From Blastococcus sp. HT6-30 (GTDB lineage Bacteria; Actinomycetota; Actinomycetes; Mycobacteriales; Geodermatophilaceae), in contig NZ_CP155792.1 of NCBI RefSeq assembly GCF_039729015.1, forward strand, positions 640,001-704,000: a stretch of 64,000 nucleotides of DNA, in the 5' to 3' direction. Shown here one piece after another: positions 26,636 through 34,504 of this stretch. Each line of letters begins with the position of its first letter. The first letter of the stretch is position 1. The notes under the pieces were generated by a model, which ran no database searches, was not told where the DNA came from, and saw only the letters and a list, made by a program, of their open reading frames with translations. The translations under genes and the position numbers were made by a program.

Positions 26636-27403
26636 ATGGCACTCGACGCCGACGGCTTCCCGGTCACCCGCACGCCGGCCGGGGTCGTCCGCGGCGCCCG
26701 TGCGGCCCGGGACCTCGCCGTCCTCGACGCCCGCATCTCCGGCTGCTACGCCTGCCCCCGGCTGGTCGCGTGGCGGGAGGAGGTGGCCAGGACCAAGCGG
26801 GCCTCCTTCCGCAACCAGGACTACTGGGGCCGGCCGGTGCCCGGGCTCGGGCCGGCCGACGCCCGGATCGCCGTCGTCGGGCTGGCGCCGGCCGCCCACG
26901 GCGGGAACCGCACCGGCCGGGTCTTCACCGGCGACCGCAGCGGCGACTGGATCTTCGCCGCGCTCTCGCGGGCCGGGCTGGCGAACCAGCCGACCTCCAC
27001 CCACATCGGCGACGGACTGGAGCTCACCGACGTCCGGGTGGCTGCCGCCGTGCGCTGCGCACCGCCGGCGAACGCGCCCACGCCGGAGGAGCGGGACACC
27101 TGCTCGCCGTGGCTGGCCCGGGAGCTGGAGCTGCTGCCGCGGCTGCGGGTGGTCGTCGTCCTCGGCGGCTTCGGCTGGACGGCGCTGTGGCCGGTCCTGG
27201 CCGCCGCCGGGTACGCGCTGCCCCGGCCGCGGCCGGCGTTCGGCCACGGCGTCGAGGTGGCGCTGTCCGGGCCCCGAGGCCCGCTGACGTTGCTGGGCAG
27301 CTACCACGTGAGCCAGCAGAACACCTTCACCGGCAGGCTCACCGAGCCGATGCTCGACGCCGTGCTGTCCCGTGCCACGGAGCTCGCGGGGGATCCCCGC
27401 TAG
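26636..27403 (+). CDS. Family 5 uracil-DNA glycosylase (UdgB type)
   Basis: 255 residues. It removes uracil and some other deaminated bases from DNA. An iron-sulfur cluster is implied by CYACPRL (Cys37, Cys40) together with later Cys in VRCAPPANAPTPEERDTC. The active-site motif is GLAPAAHGGNRTGRVFTGD, with Ala where families 1 and 4 carry an acid, as in type 5. The C-terminal substrate loop is GSYHVSQQNTFTGRLT. ATG at 26636, ten bases after ppx. Its TAG stop forms part of the tRNA promoter's -10 box. Confidence 0.92.
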   Translation: MALDADGFPVTRTPAGVVRGARAARDLAVLDARISGCYACPRLVAWREEVARTKRASFRNQDYWGRPVPGLGPADARIAVVGLAPAAHGGNRTGRVFTGDRSGDWIFAALSRAGLANQPTSTHIGDGLELTDVRVAAAVRCAPPANAPTPEERDTCSPWLARELELLPRLRVVVVLGGFGWTALWPVLAAAGYALPRPRPAFGHGVEVALSGPRGPLTLLGSYHVSQQNTFTGRLTEPMLDAVLSRATELAGDPR

Positions 27404-27406
27404 CGT
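27401..27406 (+). promoter_or_regulatory. -10 box of the tRNA gene
   Basis: TAGCGT overlaps the stop codon of the glycosylase gene. The predicted start, about eight bases on, is within two bases of the mature tRNA 5' end. Confidence 0.6.
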
Positions 27407-27415
27407 GCAGGGCAC

Positions 27416-27489
27416 GCCCCCGTAGCCCAATCGGCAGAGGCAGGCCCCTTAAAAGGGTCCCAGCGTCGGTTCGAACCCGACCGGGGGCA
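27416..27489 (+). tRNA. tRNA with UAA anticodon (nominal Leu) but class I structure
   Basis: 74 nt, folded by hand. Acceptor gcccccg / cgggggc is a perfect 7 bp. The D stem has three pairs with GG at 27433-27434. The anticodon stem ggccc / gggtc has one G-U pair. The loop cttaaaa puts U33 before anticodon TAA (27450-27452). The T stem gtcgg / ccgac is perfect with loop ttcgaac. Discriminator is A and CCA is not encoded. UAA reads Leu UUA, yet the variable region is only five bases (ccagc) rather than the long arm of a normal tRNA-Leu. The helices are intact, so it looks functional, but amino acid identity is uncertain. Confidence 0.85.
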
Positions 27490-27492
27490 CCG

Positions 27493-27513
27493 GAGGGGCA
27501 TCCGTTTCCCCTC
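27493..27513 (+). terminator. Possible tRNA terminator
   Basis: Short stem gagggg / cccctc with a T-containing loop, four bases after the tRNA. It is weak. Confidence 0.35.
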
Positions 27514-27617
27514 GTGCGGGTGTCGTGGAACGCTTCGGGCGTGTCCGGCGTTGACCTGACCGAGTGGGGTGCACCAAGTTGGCTCCACGATCCAGAAGTC
27601 ACCTCGAGGAGATGACG

Positions 27618-28487
27618 ATGCCCAGTAGGAACCCGGCGTTCAGCCGTGGGTTCGGTAATGCGGGCCCCGGCCAGCAGTCCGCCGGTTGGGGCAACGCCCC
27701 CCAGTACGGCGGGCCCCGGTACGGCGCGCCGCAGTACGGGGCCCCGACCCAGTACGGCGCCCCCGCGCCGCAGCACGACGCGTACACCGCACCGTCCCCG
27801 TACGGGACGACCGAGGCGACGCGGTACATGACCATGGACGACGTCGTCCAGAAGACGGGTCTGTCCTTCCTCGTCACCGTCGTCTCGGCGGCGGTCACCT
27901 GGGCGCTCCTCCCCCAGGAGCTGGCGTGGGGCCTGGCCCTGCCGTCGGTCCTGGTCGCCTTCGTGCTCGGCCTGGTGATCGCCTTCAAGCAGATCGCCAA
28001 CCCGGCCGCGACGCTGGCCTACGGTGCGCTCTACGGCGTCGCCCTGGGTGCGATCAGCGAGGCGTTCAACGACGTCTACCCGGGCATCGTCATGCAGGCG
28101 CTGATCGGCACCTTCGGTGTTTTCGCCGGCATGCTGGTGGTCTACAAGACGGGCGCCATCCGCGTCACCCCCAAGCTGACCCGCTGGGTCATGGCCGCCG
28201 GTATCGGTGTCCTGGTCCTGATGGTGGCCAACTTCGTGGCCGCGTGGATCGGCGGCGGCAACGGCCTGGGCCTGCGCGACGGTGGTCCGCTGGCGATCGG
28301 CTTCAGCCTGCTCGTGATCGGTGTGGCGGCGTTCTTCCTGCTGCTCGACTTCGACATGGCCGACGAGGCCATCCGTCGTGGGGCGCCGGCCAAGTTCGCC
28401 TGGTACATCGCCTTCGGTCTGCTCGTGACCGTCATCTGGCTGTACATCGAGATCCTGCGCCTGCTGAGCTACCTCCAGGACGACTGA
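27618..28487 (+). CDS. Bax inhibitor-1 / YccA family membrane protein
   Basis: 289 residues. The N-terminal ~70 residues are soluble and built from QYGAP/QYGGP repeats rich in Gly, Pro and Tyr. Seven hydrophobic segments follow, with the family's conserved acidic pair region near the C-terminus (LLDFDMADEAIRRGAPAKF, WLYIEILRLL). The family is linked to stress-related ion leak in other bacteria and eukaryotes; its function here is unknown. ATG at 27618 has GAGGA seven bases upstream. The repeat tail resembles the tyrosine-rich extensions of other actinobacterial membrane proteins. Confidence 0.88.
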   Translation: MPSRNPAFSRGFGNAGPGQQSAGWGNAPQYGGPRYGAPQYGAPTQYGAPAPQHDAYTAPSPYGTTEATRYMTMDDVVQKTGLSFLVTVVSAAVTWALLPQELAWGLALPSVLVAFVLGLVIAFKQIANPAATLAYGALYGVALGAISEAFNDVYPGIVMQALIGTFGVFAGMLVVYKTGAIRVTPKLTRWVMAAGIGVLVLMVANFVAAWIGGGNGLGLRDGGPLAIGFSLLVIGVAAFFLLLDFDMADEAIRRGAPAKFAWYIAFGLLVTVIWLYIEILRLLSYLQDD

Positions 28488-28497
28488 CCTCGTCCGC

Positions 28498-28547
28498 ACA
28501 CGAGACAGTGGCCCGGTCCCCGCAAGGGGGCCGGGCCACTGTCGTGT
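28498..28547. terminator. Strong bidirectional terminator
   Basis: Near-perfect hairpin: acacga-ga-cagtggcccgg pairs with ccgggccactgtcgtgt apart from a 2-base bulge, then continues as cccc/gggg around a GCAA loop. It sits between the convergent Bax inhibitor-1 and thiolase genes. Confidence 0.88.
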
Positions 28548-28619
28548 CAGGGGTCTCCCGCGCCGCCGGCGCGGGGTCCTCCGGGGACTCCCCGTGCGGA
28601 GAGCCCCCGGAGGATCGAA

Positions 28620-29840
28620 TCAGGAGAGGCGCTCGAGCACCATCGCCATGCCCATGCCGCCACCGACGCACATGGTCTCCAGACCGAAGGTCACGTCCCG
28701 AGTCTGCAGGCCGTTGATCAGCGTGCCGGTGATCCGGGCGCCGGTGCTGCCGAAGGGGTGCCCGACGGCGATGGCGCCACCGTGCACGTTCAGCTTCTCG
28801 ATCGGGACGTCGAGGTCCCGGTAGCTCGGGATGACCTGCGCGGCGAAGGCCTCGTTGATCTCGACGAGGTCGATGTCGTCGATGGTCATGCCGGCCCGCT
28901 GCAGGGCCAGACGGGAGGCGTCGACCGGGCCGTAGCCCATGATCTCCGGCGAGAGGCCGGTGACCGCGGTGGAGACCACGCGGGCCAGCGGGGTGAGACC
29001 CAGCTCGGCGGCCTTGGTGTCGCTCATGACCACCACGGCGGAGGCGCCGTCGTTGAGCGGGCAGGCGTTGCCCGCGGTGACCCGGCCGTCGGGGCGGAAG
29101 ACCGGCTTGAGGCCGGAGATGCCCTCGAGCGTGGTGCCGGGGCGCGGGCCGTCGTCCTTGGTGACCACGGTGCCGTCGGGCAGGGTGATCGGGACGATCT
29201 CGCGCTCCCAGAAGCCGTTGTTGATCGACTCCTCGGCGAGGTTCTGGCTGCGGACGGCGAACTCGTCCATCTCCTGGCGGGTGACGCCCTTGAGCAGCGC
29301 CAGGTTCTCCGCGGTCTGCCCCATGGCGATGTAGACGTCGGGGATCTCGCCGTTCTGGCGCGGGTCGGTCCAGGAGTCGGCGCCGCTCTCGGCCACCTTC
29401 GCCACCCGGGCCTCGGCGTCGGCGAAGACCGGGTTCTTGGTGTCGGGGATCGCGTCGCTGTTGCCCTTGACGAACCGCGAGACGGTCTCCACACCGGCGG
29501 AGATGAAGACGTCGCCCTCGCCGGCCTTGATGGCGTGCATGGCCATGCGGGTGGTCTGCAGGGACGAGGAGCAGTAGCGGGTGATCGTCGTGCCGGGCAG
29601 GTGGTCCATGCCCAGCAGCACGCTGACGACGCGCCCCATGTTGAAGCCCTGCTCGCCGCCGGGCAGGCCGCAGCCGAGCATCAGGTCGTCGATGTCGGTG
29701 GGGTCGAGGGCGGGCACCTTGTCCAGGGCGGCACGGACGACGGCGGCGGCCAGGTCGTCGGGCCGCATGTCCTTCAGCGAGCCCTTGAACGCACGACCGA
29801 TGGGTGAGCGCGCGGTCGCGACGATGACGGCTTCGGGCAT
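28620..29840 (-). CDS. Acetyl-CoA C-acetyltransferase (thiolase)
   Basis: 406 residues. It catalyses reversible Claisen condensation or cleavage of acyl-CoA. The nucleophile is Cys90 in TRYCSSSLQT. His of GGAIAVGHPFGSTGARI and the second Cys of MCVGGGMGMA are present, as is the NEAFAAQ loop. The ATG at 29840 has GGAGG five bases upstream; a GTG 12 bases further up would overlap that site. It stands alone on the minus strand, so degradative versus biosynthetic use is open. Confidence 0.95.
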   Translation of the reverse strand: MPEAVIVATARSPIGRAFKGSLKDMRPDDLAAAVVRAALDKVPALDPTDIDDLMLGCGLPGGEQGFNMGRVVSVLLGMDHLPGTTITRYCSSSLQTTRMAMHAIKAGEGDVFISAGVETVSRFVKGNSDAIPDTKNPVFADAEARVAKVAESGADSWTDPRQNGEIPDVYIAMGQTAENLALLKGVTRQEMDEFAVRSQNLAEESINNGFWEREIVPITLPDGTVVTKDDGPRPGTTLEGISGLKPVFRPDGRVTAGNACPLNDGASAVVVMSDTKAAELGLTPLARVVSTAVTGLSPEIMGYGPVDASRLALQRAGMTIDDIDLVEINEAFAAQVIPSYRDLDVPIEKLNVHGGAIAVGHPFGSTGARITGTLINGLQTRDVTFGLETMCVGGGMGMAMVLERLS

Positions 29841-29964
29841 GAGAGCCTCCACGATGAGGGGGGTCCGGGCGCGGATCGCCGGACGTCGGTCACCTCGAAA
29901 CTACCCGGCCCCGTCCCGGGTACCGCCCCGAGCACGCGAGGGGTGGGCAGGACGGGGTCCTTTC

Positions 29965-30996
29965 TCAGCCGGCGACCGGCGTCCCCGCCTCCGCCTCGGC
30001 GTGTTCCGCCTGCTCGGGCGTCGGCACCTCGGTGGGGCGGCGCCGCCGCAGCAGCGCCCACGGGCCGCGGGGGCCGGTGTCCGAGCCGGCCACCTCGGCG
30101 GCCTGCACCTCGGTGCCGGGACGGTTGGCGGCCCGTGCCGCGGCGTGGGCGACGGGCCGGACGGTGTCGCGGCGGAGCGAGCGCAGGCCCCGGTCCGCGC
30201 GCGCCGGCCACACGCCGAGCGCGTCGGCGACCGACGGCAGCAGGACCGCTGCCGCCGCGGCGTAGCCGGCGCCGCTGGGGTGGAACTCGTCCACGCTGAA
30301 CATGGTGCGGTCGGAGGCGAACGCGGGCCCGAGCAGCGAACCGAGGGAGACCGTCCGGCCCCCGGCCTCGACGACGGCGACGGTCTGCGCGGCTGCCATC
30401 TGCCGGCTCCACCGGCGGGCCAGCGTGCGCAGCGGCTGGGCGATCGGCCGGATGGTGCCCAGATCGGGGCAGGTGCCGACGACGACCTCGCAGCCGGCCG
30501 CGGTCAGCCGGCGGACCGCATCGGTGAGGTGGCCGACGGAGACCGCCGTCGAGGTGCGGGCGGTGACGTCGTTGGCCCCGATCATGATCACCGCGACCGT
30601 CGGCCGCTCGGCCAGGGCGCGGTCGACCTGCACCTCCAGGTCGGCGGCGCGGGCGCCGGACTTCGCCAGGCGCACCAGGCGGACCGGCCGCTCGGCGAGC
30701 TCGGCCAGGCCCGCGGCGACGAGCACGCCGGGGGTCTCGGCGGCGCGGTGCACGCCGAGCCCGACGGCGCTGGAGTCACCCAGCACGGCCAGCACGATGG
30801 GCGTGCCGCGGCCCCGGCCGTAGACCCCGTCGCCCGACGGCGGGTCGCCCTTGGTGGTGCGGGCCTCGACCCTGCGGCGGGCGGCCCGTGCCTCCTCGCG
30901 GAGCAGGGCGACCAGGGCGGCCCCGGCGATGCCCACCCCGCCGCCGCCGTACGCGGCTCCGGTGGCCAGCCGTCGGGCCGTGTCCGTGCGGATCAT
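29965..30996 (-). CDS. SGNH/GDSL-family hydrolase with N-terminal membrane anchor
   Basis: 343 residues. A Gly/Ala-rich hydrophobic segment at ~10-33 is followed by an Arg-rich stretch. The catalytic domain has block I GDSSAVGLG with the Ser, block III GANDVTAR with Asn, and block V DEFHPSGAGY with Asp and His. The family contains esterases and acyl-carbohydrate deacetylases; the substrate is unknown. A C-terminal Arg/Pro/Glu-rich tail follows. Divergent from the DUF2252 gene. Confidence 0.87.
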   Translation of the reverse strand: MIRTDTARRLATGAAYGGGGVGIAGAALVALLREEARAARRRVEARTTKGDPPSGDGVYGRGRGTPIVLAVLGDSSAVGLGVHRAAETPGVLVAAGLAELAERPVRLVRLAKSGARAADLEVQVDRALAERPTVAVIMIGANDVTARTSTAVSVGHLTDAVRRLTAAGCEVVVGTCPDLGTIRPIAQPLRTLARRWSRQMAAAQTVAVVEAGGRTVSLGSLLGPAFASDRTMFSVDEFHPSGAGYAAAAAVLLPSVADALGVWPARADRGLRSLRRDTVRPVAHAAARAANRPGTEVQAAEVAGSDTGPRGPWALLRRRRPTEVPTPEQAEHAEAEAGTPVAG

Positions 30997-31054
30997 GGTC
31001 CCTCCGTCCCTGGTCGGTGCATGCGTCGGGGCGCCACCGACGTTATCGGCCCCC

Positions 31055-31060
31055 TACGGT
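31055..31060 (+). promoter_or_regulatory. -10 box of the DUF2252 gene (leaderless)
   Basis: TACGGT ends eight bases before the GTG at 31068. This spacing decides the start codon. Confidence 0.55.
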
Positions 31061-31067
31061 GCAACCT

Positions 31068-32459
31068 GTGCCCCCATCCCTCCCTGGTGTGAGCCAGTCC
31101 CCCGACCCCGACGACCGGACGCGGCAGATCGTCGACGTCCTCGTCGAGGCCTTCGGCGAGCTCATGGACGCCGACGCCGACGCCTTCCGTACGAAGTTCC
31201 GCAAGATGGCGGCCGATCCATTCGCCTTCTACCGGGGGAGCGCCCCTCTGTTCTACGCCGACATGGCGACGACGGAGGATCGGTGGTGCGACGAGCGCAC
31301 GTCGCGCGTGTGGATCCAGGGTGACCTGCACGCGGAGAACTTCGGCACCTACATGGACAGCGCCGGCCGGATCGTCTTCGACGTCAACGACTTCGACGAG
31401 GCCTACCTCGGGCACGTCAGCTGGGACCTGCGCCGCTTCTGCGCCAGCTTCGCGTTGCTGTCGTGGCGCAAGGCGCTCGGTGACGACGTCATCAGCGAGC
31501 TGCTGGGCGTCTACCTCCGTGCCTACCTGGAGCAGGTGGAGGCGTTCACCCGCTCCGACGAGGACCGGTCGTTCGCGCTGCTCGCCGGGAACACCGAGGG
31601 CGCGGTGCGCGAGCTGATCCTGGAGACGACGGCGCGCACCCGCATGGGCCTGCTGGACCGCATGACCGTGGTGGAGGACTTCCAGCGGCGCTTCGCCGAC
31701 CGGGCCCGCAACCGCCGGCTCGGCGACGAGGAGCGGGACCGCGTGCTCGCCGCCCTCGAGCGCTACCGGGAGACCGTGCCGAAGGGGCAGCGGCGCCGGG
31801 AGGTCACCTACGACGTGAAGGACGTCATCGGCACCGGCGGGTTCGGCATCGGCAGCGCCGGGCTGCCGGCCTACAACGTCCTGCTCGAGGGGTACGACCA
31901 GGCGCTGGAGAACGACGTCGTGCTGTCGCTGAAGCAGGGCAACGTGGCGGCGCCCAGCCGGGTCGTCACCGATCCGGAGATCCGCGGTTACTTCGAGAAC
32001 GAGGGCCACCGCACGGCGTTGAGCCAGCGGTCGCTGCAGGCGAACACCTCGCAGTTCCTCGGTTACACCGAGATGGATGGGCGGGGCTTCGTCGTCGCCG
32101 AGCTCTCGCCCTACGAGCTCGACCTGGACTGGGACGACCTCACCGAGCCCGAGGAGATCGCCCCGGTGCTGACCCAACTCGGCCGCGCCACCGCGAAGCT
32201 GCACTGCGTCGGCGACGCCGACAGCGACCACACCTTGGTGCCGTTCCAGACCGAGGAGGCGATCACCGCGATGGTGGGCGACCGGCGGGAGGAGTTCGTC
32301 GCCGACCTGGTCGAGTTCGCGCACTCCTACGCGCACCGCACTCAGACCGATCACCGGCTGTTCGTGAACGCCTTCCGCGCGGGGGCCATCCCGGGGATCA
32401 GCTCCAGCGGCTCGCTCCCCCTGCCGGGGGGCCGGCGCGCGCGCCGAGTGGGCAGTTGA
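31068..32459 (+). CDS. DUF2252 family protein
   Basis: 463 residues. DUF2252 members have a distant APH/kinase-like fold. The conserved core is visible: FYRGSAPLFYADMA, IQGDLHAENFGTYMDS, FDVNDFDEAYLGHVSWDLRRFCAS, then late KQGNVAAPSR and LGRATAKLHC. The HAENFG and DVNDFDE motifs correspond to the catalytic and metal loops of the kinase fold, but no activity is established. The last ~25 residues are unusually Gly/Arg/Ser-rich. The GTG at 31068 is chosen by promoter spacing. Confidence 0.9.
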   Translation: MPPSLPGVSQSPDPDDRTRQIVDVLVEAFGELMDADADAFRTKFRKMAADPFAFYRGSAPLFYADMATTEDRWCDERTSRVWIQGDLHAENFGTYMDSAGRIVFDVNDFDEAYLGHVSWDLRRFCASFALLSWRKALGDDVISELLGVYLRAYLEQVEAFTRSDEDRSFALLAGNTEGAVRELILETTARTRMGLLDRMTVVEDFQRRFADRARNRRLGDEERDRVLAALERYRETVPKGQRRREVTYDVKDVIGTGGFGIGSAGLPAYNVLLEGYDQALENDVVLSLKQGNVAAPSRVVTDPEIRGYFENEGHRTALSQRSLQANTSQFLGYTEMDGRGFVVAELSPYELDLDWDDLTEPEEIAPVLTQLGRATAKLHCVGDADSDHTLVPFQTEEAITAMVGDRREEFVADLVEFAHSYAHRTQTDHRLFVNAFRAGAIPGISSSGSLPLPGGRRARRVGS

Positions 32460-32517
32460 CGCCGGCGACGCGCGCCGGCGCGCCGTCCCGATCGACCGCG
32501 ACTGGGCACTCGACCGC

Positions 32518-34503
32518 TCAGCGCGCGCGTCGTCCCCGGCGGGTGCGGAGGTAGTCGGCGACGACGTACTCGCCGAGCCGCTCGGTGTCGGGCTGGAACA
32601 CGCGTCCACCGGCCCGCTGGGTCAGGTCGTGGACGAAGTGCACCAGGCCGGGGTCGGGGTCGAGGGCGAAGACGTTCACCGTCGCCCCCGACCGGGCCAC
32701 CCGCTCCACCTCGGCCACGGTCCGGGCGATCGTCTCCGGCATCGGCGGCCAGCAGAAGAACGGCGTCCCGTCGTCCTCCAGGTGGGCGGTCGGCTCCCCG
32801 TCGGTGACCACCAGGACCACCGGCTCGGCGTCCCGGTGCCGGGCCAGGAACCGCCGGGCCAGCATCAGCCCGTGCTGGAGGTTGGTGCCCTGCAGCGTGT
32901 CCACGGAGAGCTCGGCGAGGGTCTCCGGGCGCAGCACCTGGGCGGTGGACGAGAAGCCGATGATCTCGATGGCGTCCTGCGGGAAGCGGGTGGTCACCAG
33001 CGAGTGCAGCGCCATCGCCGTCGACTTCGCCGCCGCCCAGGTCCCGCGCAGCGCCATGGAGTAGGACAGGTCGACCAGCAACGCGACGGCGGCCCCGGTG
33101 CGCCGCTCGGTCTCCACCACCTGGAAGTCCTCGACGGCGATGTGGACCCGCCGCTGCCCCTCCCGGCGTGGCTCGCCCGCCGTCCGCAGCACGGCGTTGC
33201 GGACGGTGCGGACGACGTCCAGCGGCTGCTCGTCGCCGAACCGCCACTCCCGCGAGCCGCCGGTGAGTTCCCCGGCCGCCCCGGCGTCGGCGACGTCGTG
33301 CTCACCGCGGCCGGTGGCGTCGAGCTGGGCGAAGACCCGGCGCAGCGCGGTCGCACCCAGCCGGCGGACGGCCTTGGGAGAGAGCTCCAGGGTGCCCCCG
33401 GACCGGTTCAGGTAGCCCTGGCGCTCCAGCTCCCGCTCGAGCTGCCGGAGGGCGGCCAGGTCGTCGGCGGCGGAGCGGCCGAGCGCACGCTGCAGCAGCT
33501 CCTCGTCGACGTCGGCCAGCGAGGCGCCGGCGTAGCCCTGCGAGAGCTGGTTCGACAGCGCCTCCAGGTCGGCGAGCTCGGCCACGGCGCTGGTGGCGTC
33601 GCCCAGGCCGAGGGACTGCTCGCCGTCGGGGACCTGCCCGCGCTGCCCCCACGGCAGATCGGGGCGGGCCTGGCGCAGCGCGTCGGAGAGGTGGGCCATC
33701 TCGCTGGCCAACCCCATGTCCTCCATCGTCTGCGCCATCAGGTCGGCCAGCTCGGCGCGCTGCTCGGGGGAGAGGCCGGCCATCATCCGCTCCTGCGCGG
33801 CCGCCCGGCGGGCCAGCGAGTCGATGAGCTCCTCGACCGACTGCGGCTCGTCGGGGAAGAACTGCCCGTGATCCGCCATGAAGTCGGCGAACTGCTGGTC
33901 GGTGTCCTCACCCCGGTTGTGCGCGTCGACCAGCCGGGACAGGTCGGCGACCATGTCCTTGACCGCCTGCAGGTCCTGCTCGCCGGCGTCCTGCAGCGCC
34001 TGCTTCATCGAGGCGAACGAGCTGTCGAGCACCTCCCGGCGCAGCAGGTCCTGGATCTGCTCGTAGGCCTGCCGCCCCTCCGCCGAGCGCCACGACCAGT
34101 CCTTGAGCGCGCGGACCGCCCCGGAGGTGTCCTCCGGCAGCGCGTCGAGCTCGGCCTCGGCCAGGCGCGCGGCGTCGTCGGGGTCGGGGAACAGCTCGCG
34201 GCGCTCGGCCCCGACGGCCCGGTCGAGCAGCTCCCGGACCTCCTGCAGGGTGCCGTCCATCCGCCCGGCGGTGCGCGCCTGACGCAGCCGGTCGCGCACC
34301 GCCCGGCGCAGCTCGTCGAGCCCGCGCCGGCCCTCGGTGCCCCGGCGGAGCAGCTCGCGCAGCGCCTCGCGCACCCCGCTGCCGCCCAGCACCGAGTCGC
34401 CGATCTCGTCGACGGCGTTGCCCAGGTCGTAGGGCGGGGCCAGCGGGTCGGGGCCACCCCGCCAGGCCCCGTACCGGTAGCCGCGCGGACGTCGCGTGCT
34501 CAC
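32518..34503 (-). CDS. VWA-domain protein partnered with a MoxR-type ATPase
   Basis: 661 residues. The long N-terminal part is helical and charged (ELLDRAVGAERRELF and similar). A von Willebrand A domain occupies ~440-661, with MIDAS motif DLSYSM, then the conserved TNLQHGL threonine and VVTDGEPT. It starts one base after the stop of the ATPase gene, the standard ATPase-VWA pairing in which the AAA+ ring remodels a target chosen by the VWA partner, sometimes with metal insertion. The target is unknown. Confidence 0.9.
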   Translation of the reverse strand: MSTRRPRGYRYGAWRGGPDPLAPPYDLGNAVDEIGDSVLGGSGVREALRELLRRGTEGRRGLDELRRAVRDRLRQARTAGRMDGTLQEVRELLDRAVGAERRELFPDPDDAARLAEAELDALPEDTSGAVRALKDWSWRSAEGRQAYEQIQDLLRREVLDSSFASMKQALQDAGEQDLQAVKDMVADLSRLVDAHNRGEDTDQQFADFMADHGQFFPDEPQSVEELIDSLARRAAAQERMMAGLSPEQRAELADLMAQTMEDMGLASEMAHLSDALRQARPDLPWGQRGQVPDGEQSLGLGDATSAVAELADLEALSNQLSQGYAGASLADVDEELLQRALGRSAADDLAALRQLERELERQGYLNRSGGTLELSPKAVRRLGATALRRVFAQLDATGRGEHDVADAGAAGELTGGSREWRFGDEQPLDVVRTVRNAVLRTAGEPRREGQRRVHIAVEDFQVVETERRTGAAVALLVDLSYSMALRGTWAAAKSTAMALHSLVTTRFPQDAIEIIGFSSTAQVLRPETLAELSVDTLQGTNLQHGLMLARRFLARHRDAEPVVLVVTDGEPTAHLEDDGTPFFCWPPMPETIARTVAEVERVARSGATVNVFALDPDPGLVHFVHDLTQRAGGRVFQPDTERLGEYVVADYLRTRRGRRAR

Positions 34504-34504
34504 G

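Noticed and set aside
27416-27489. Calling the tRNA bldA
   Set aside because: bldA is a class II tRNA-Leu with a long variable arm; this gene has a five-base variable loop.
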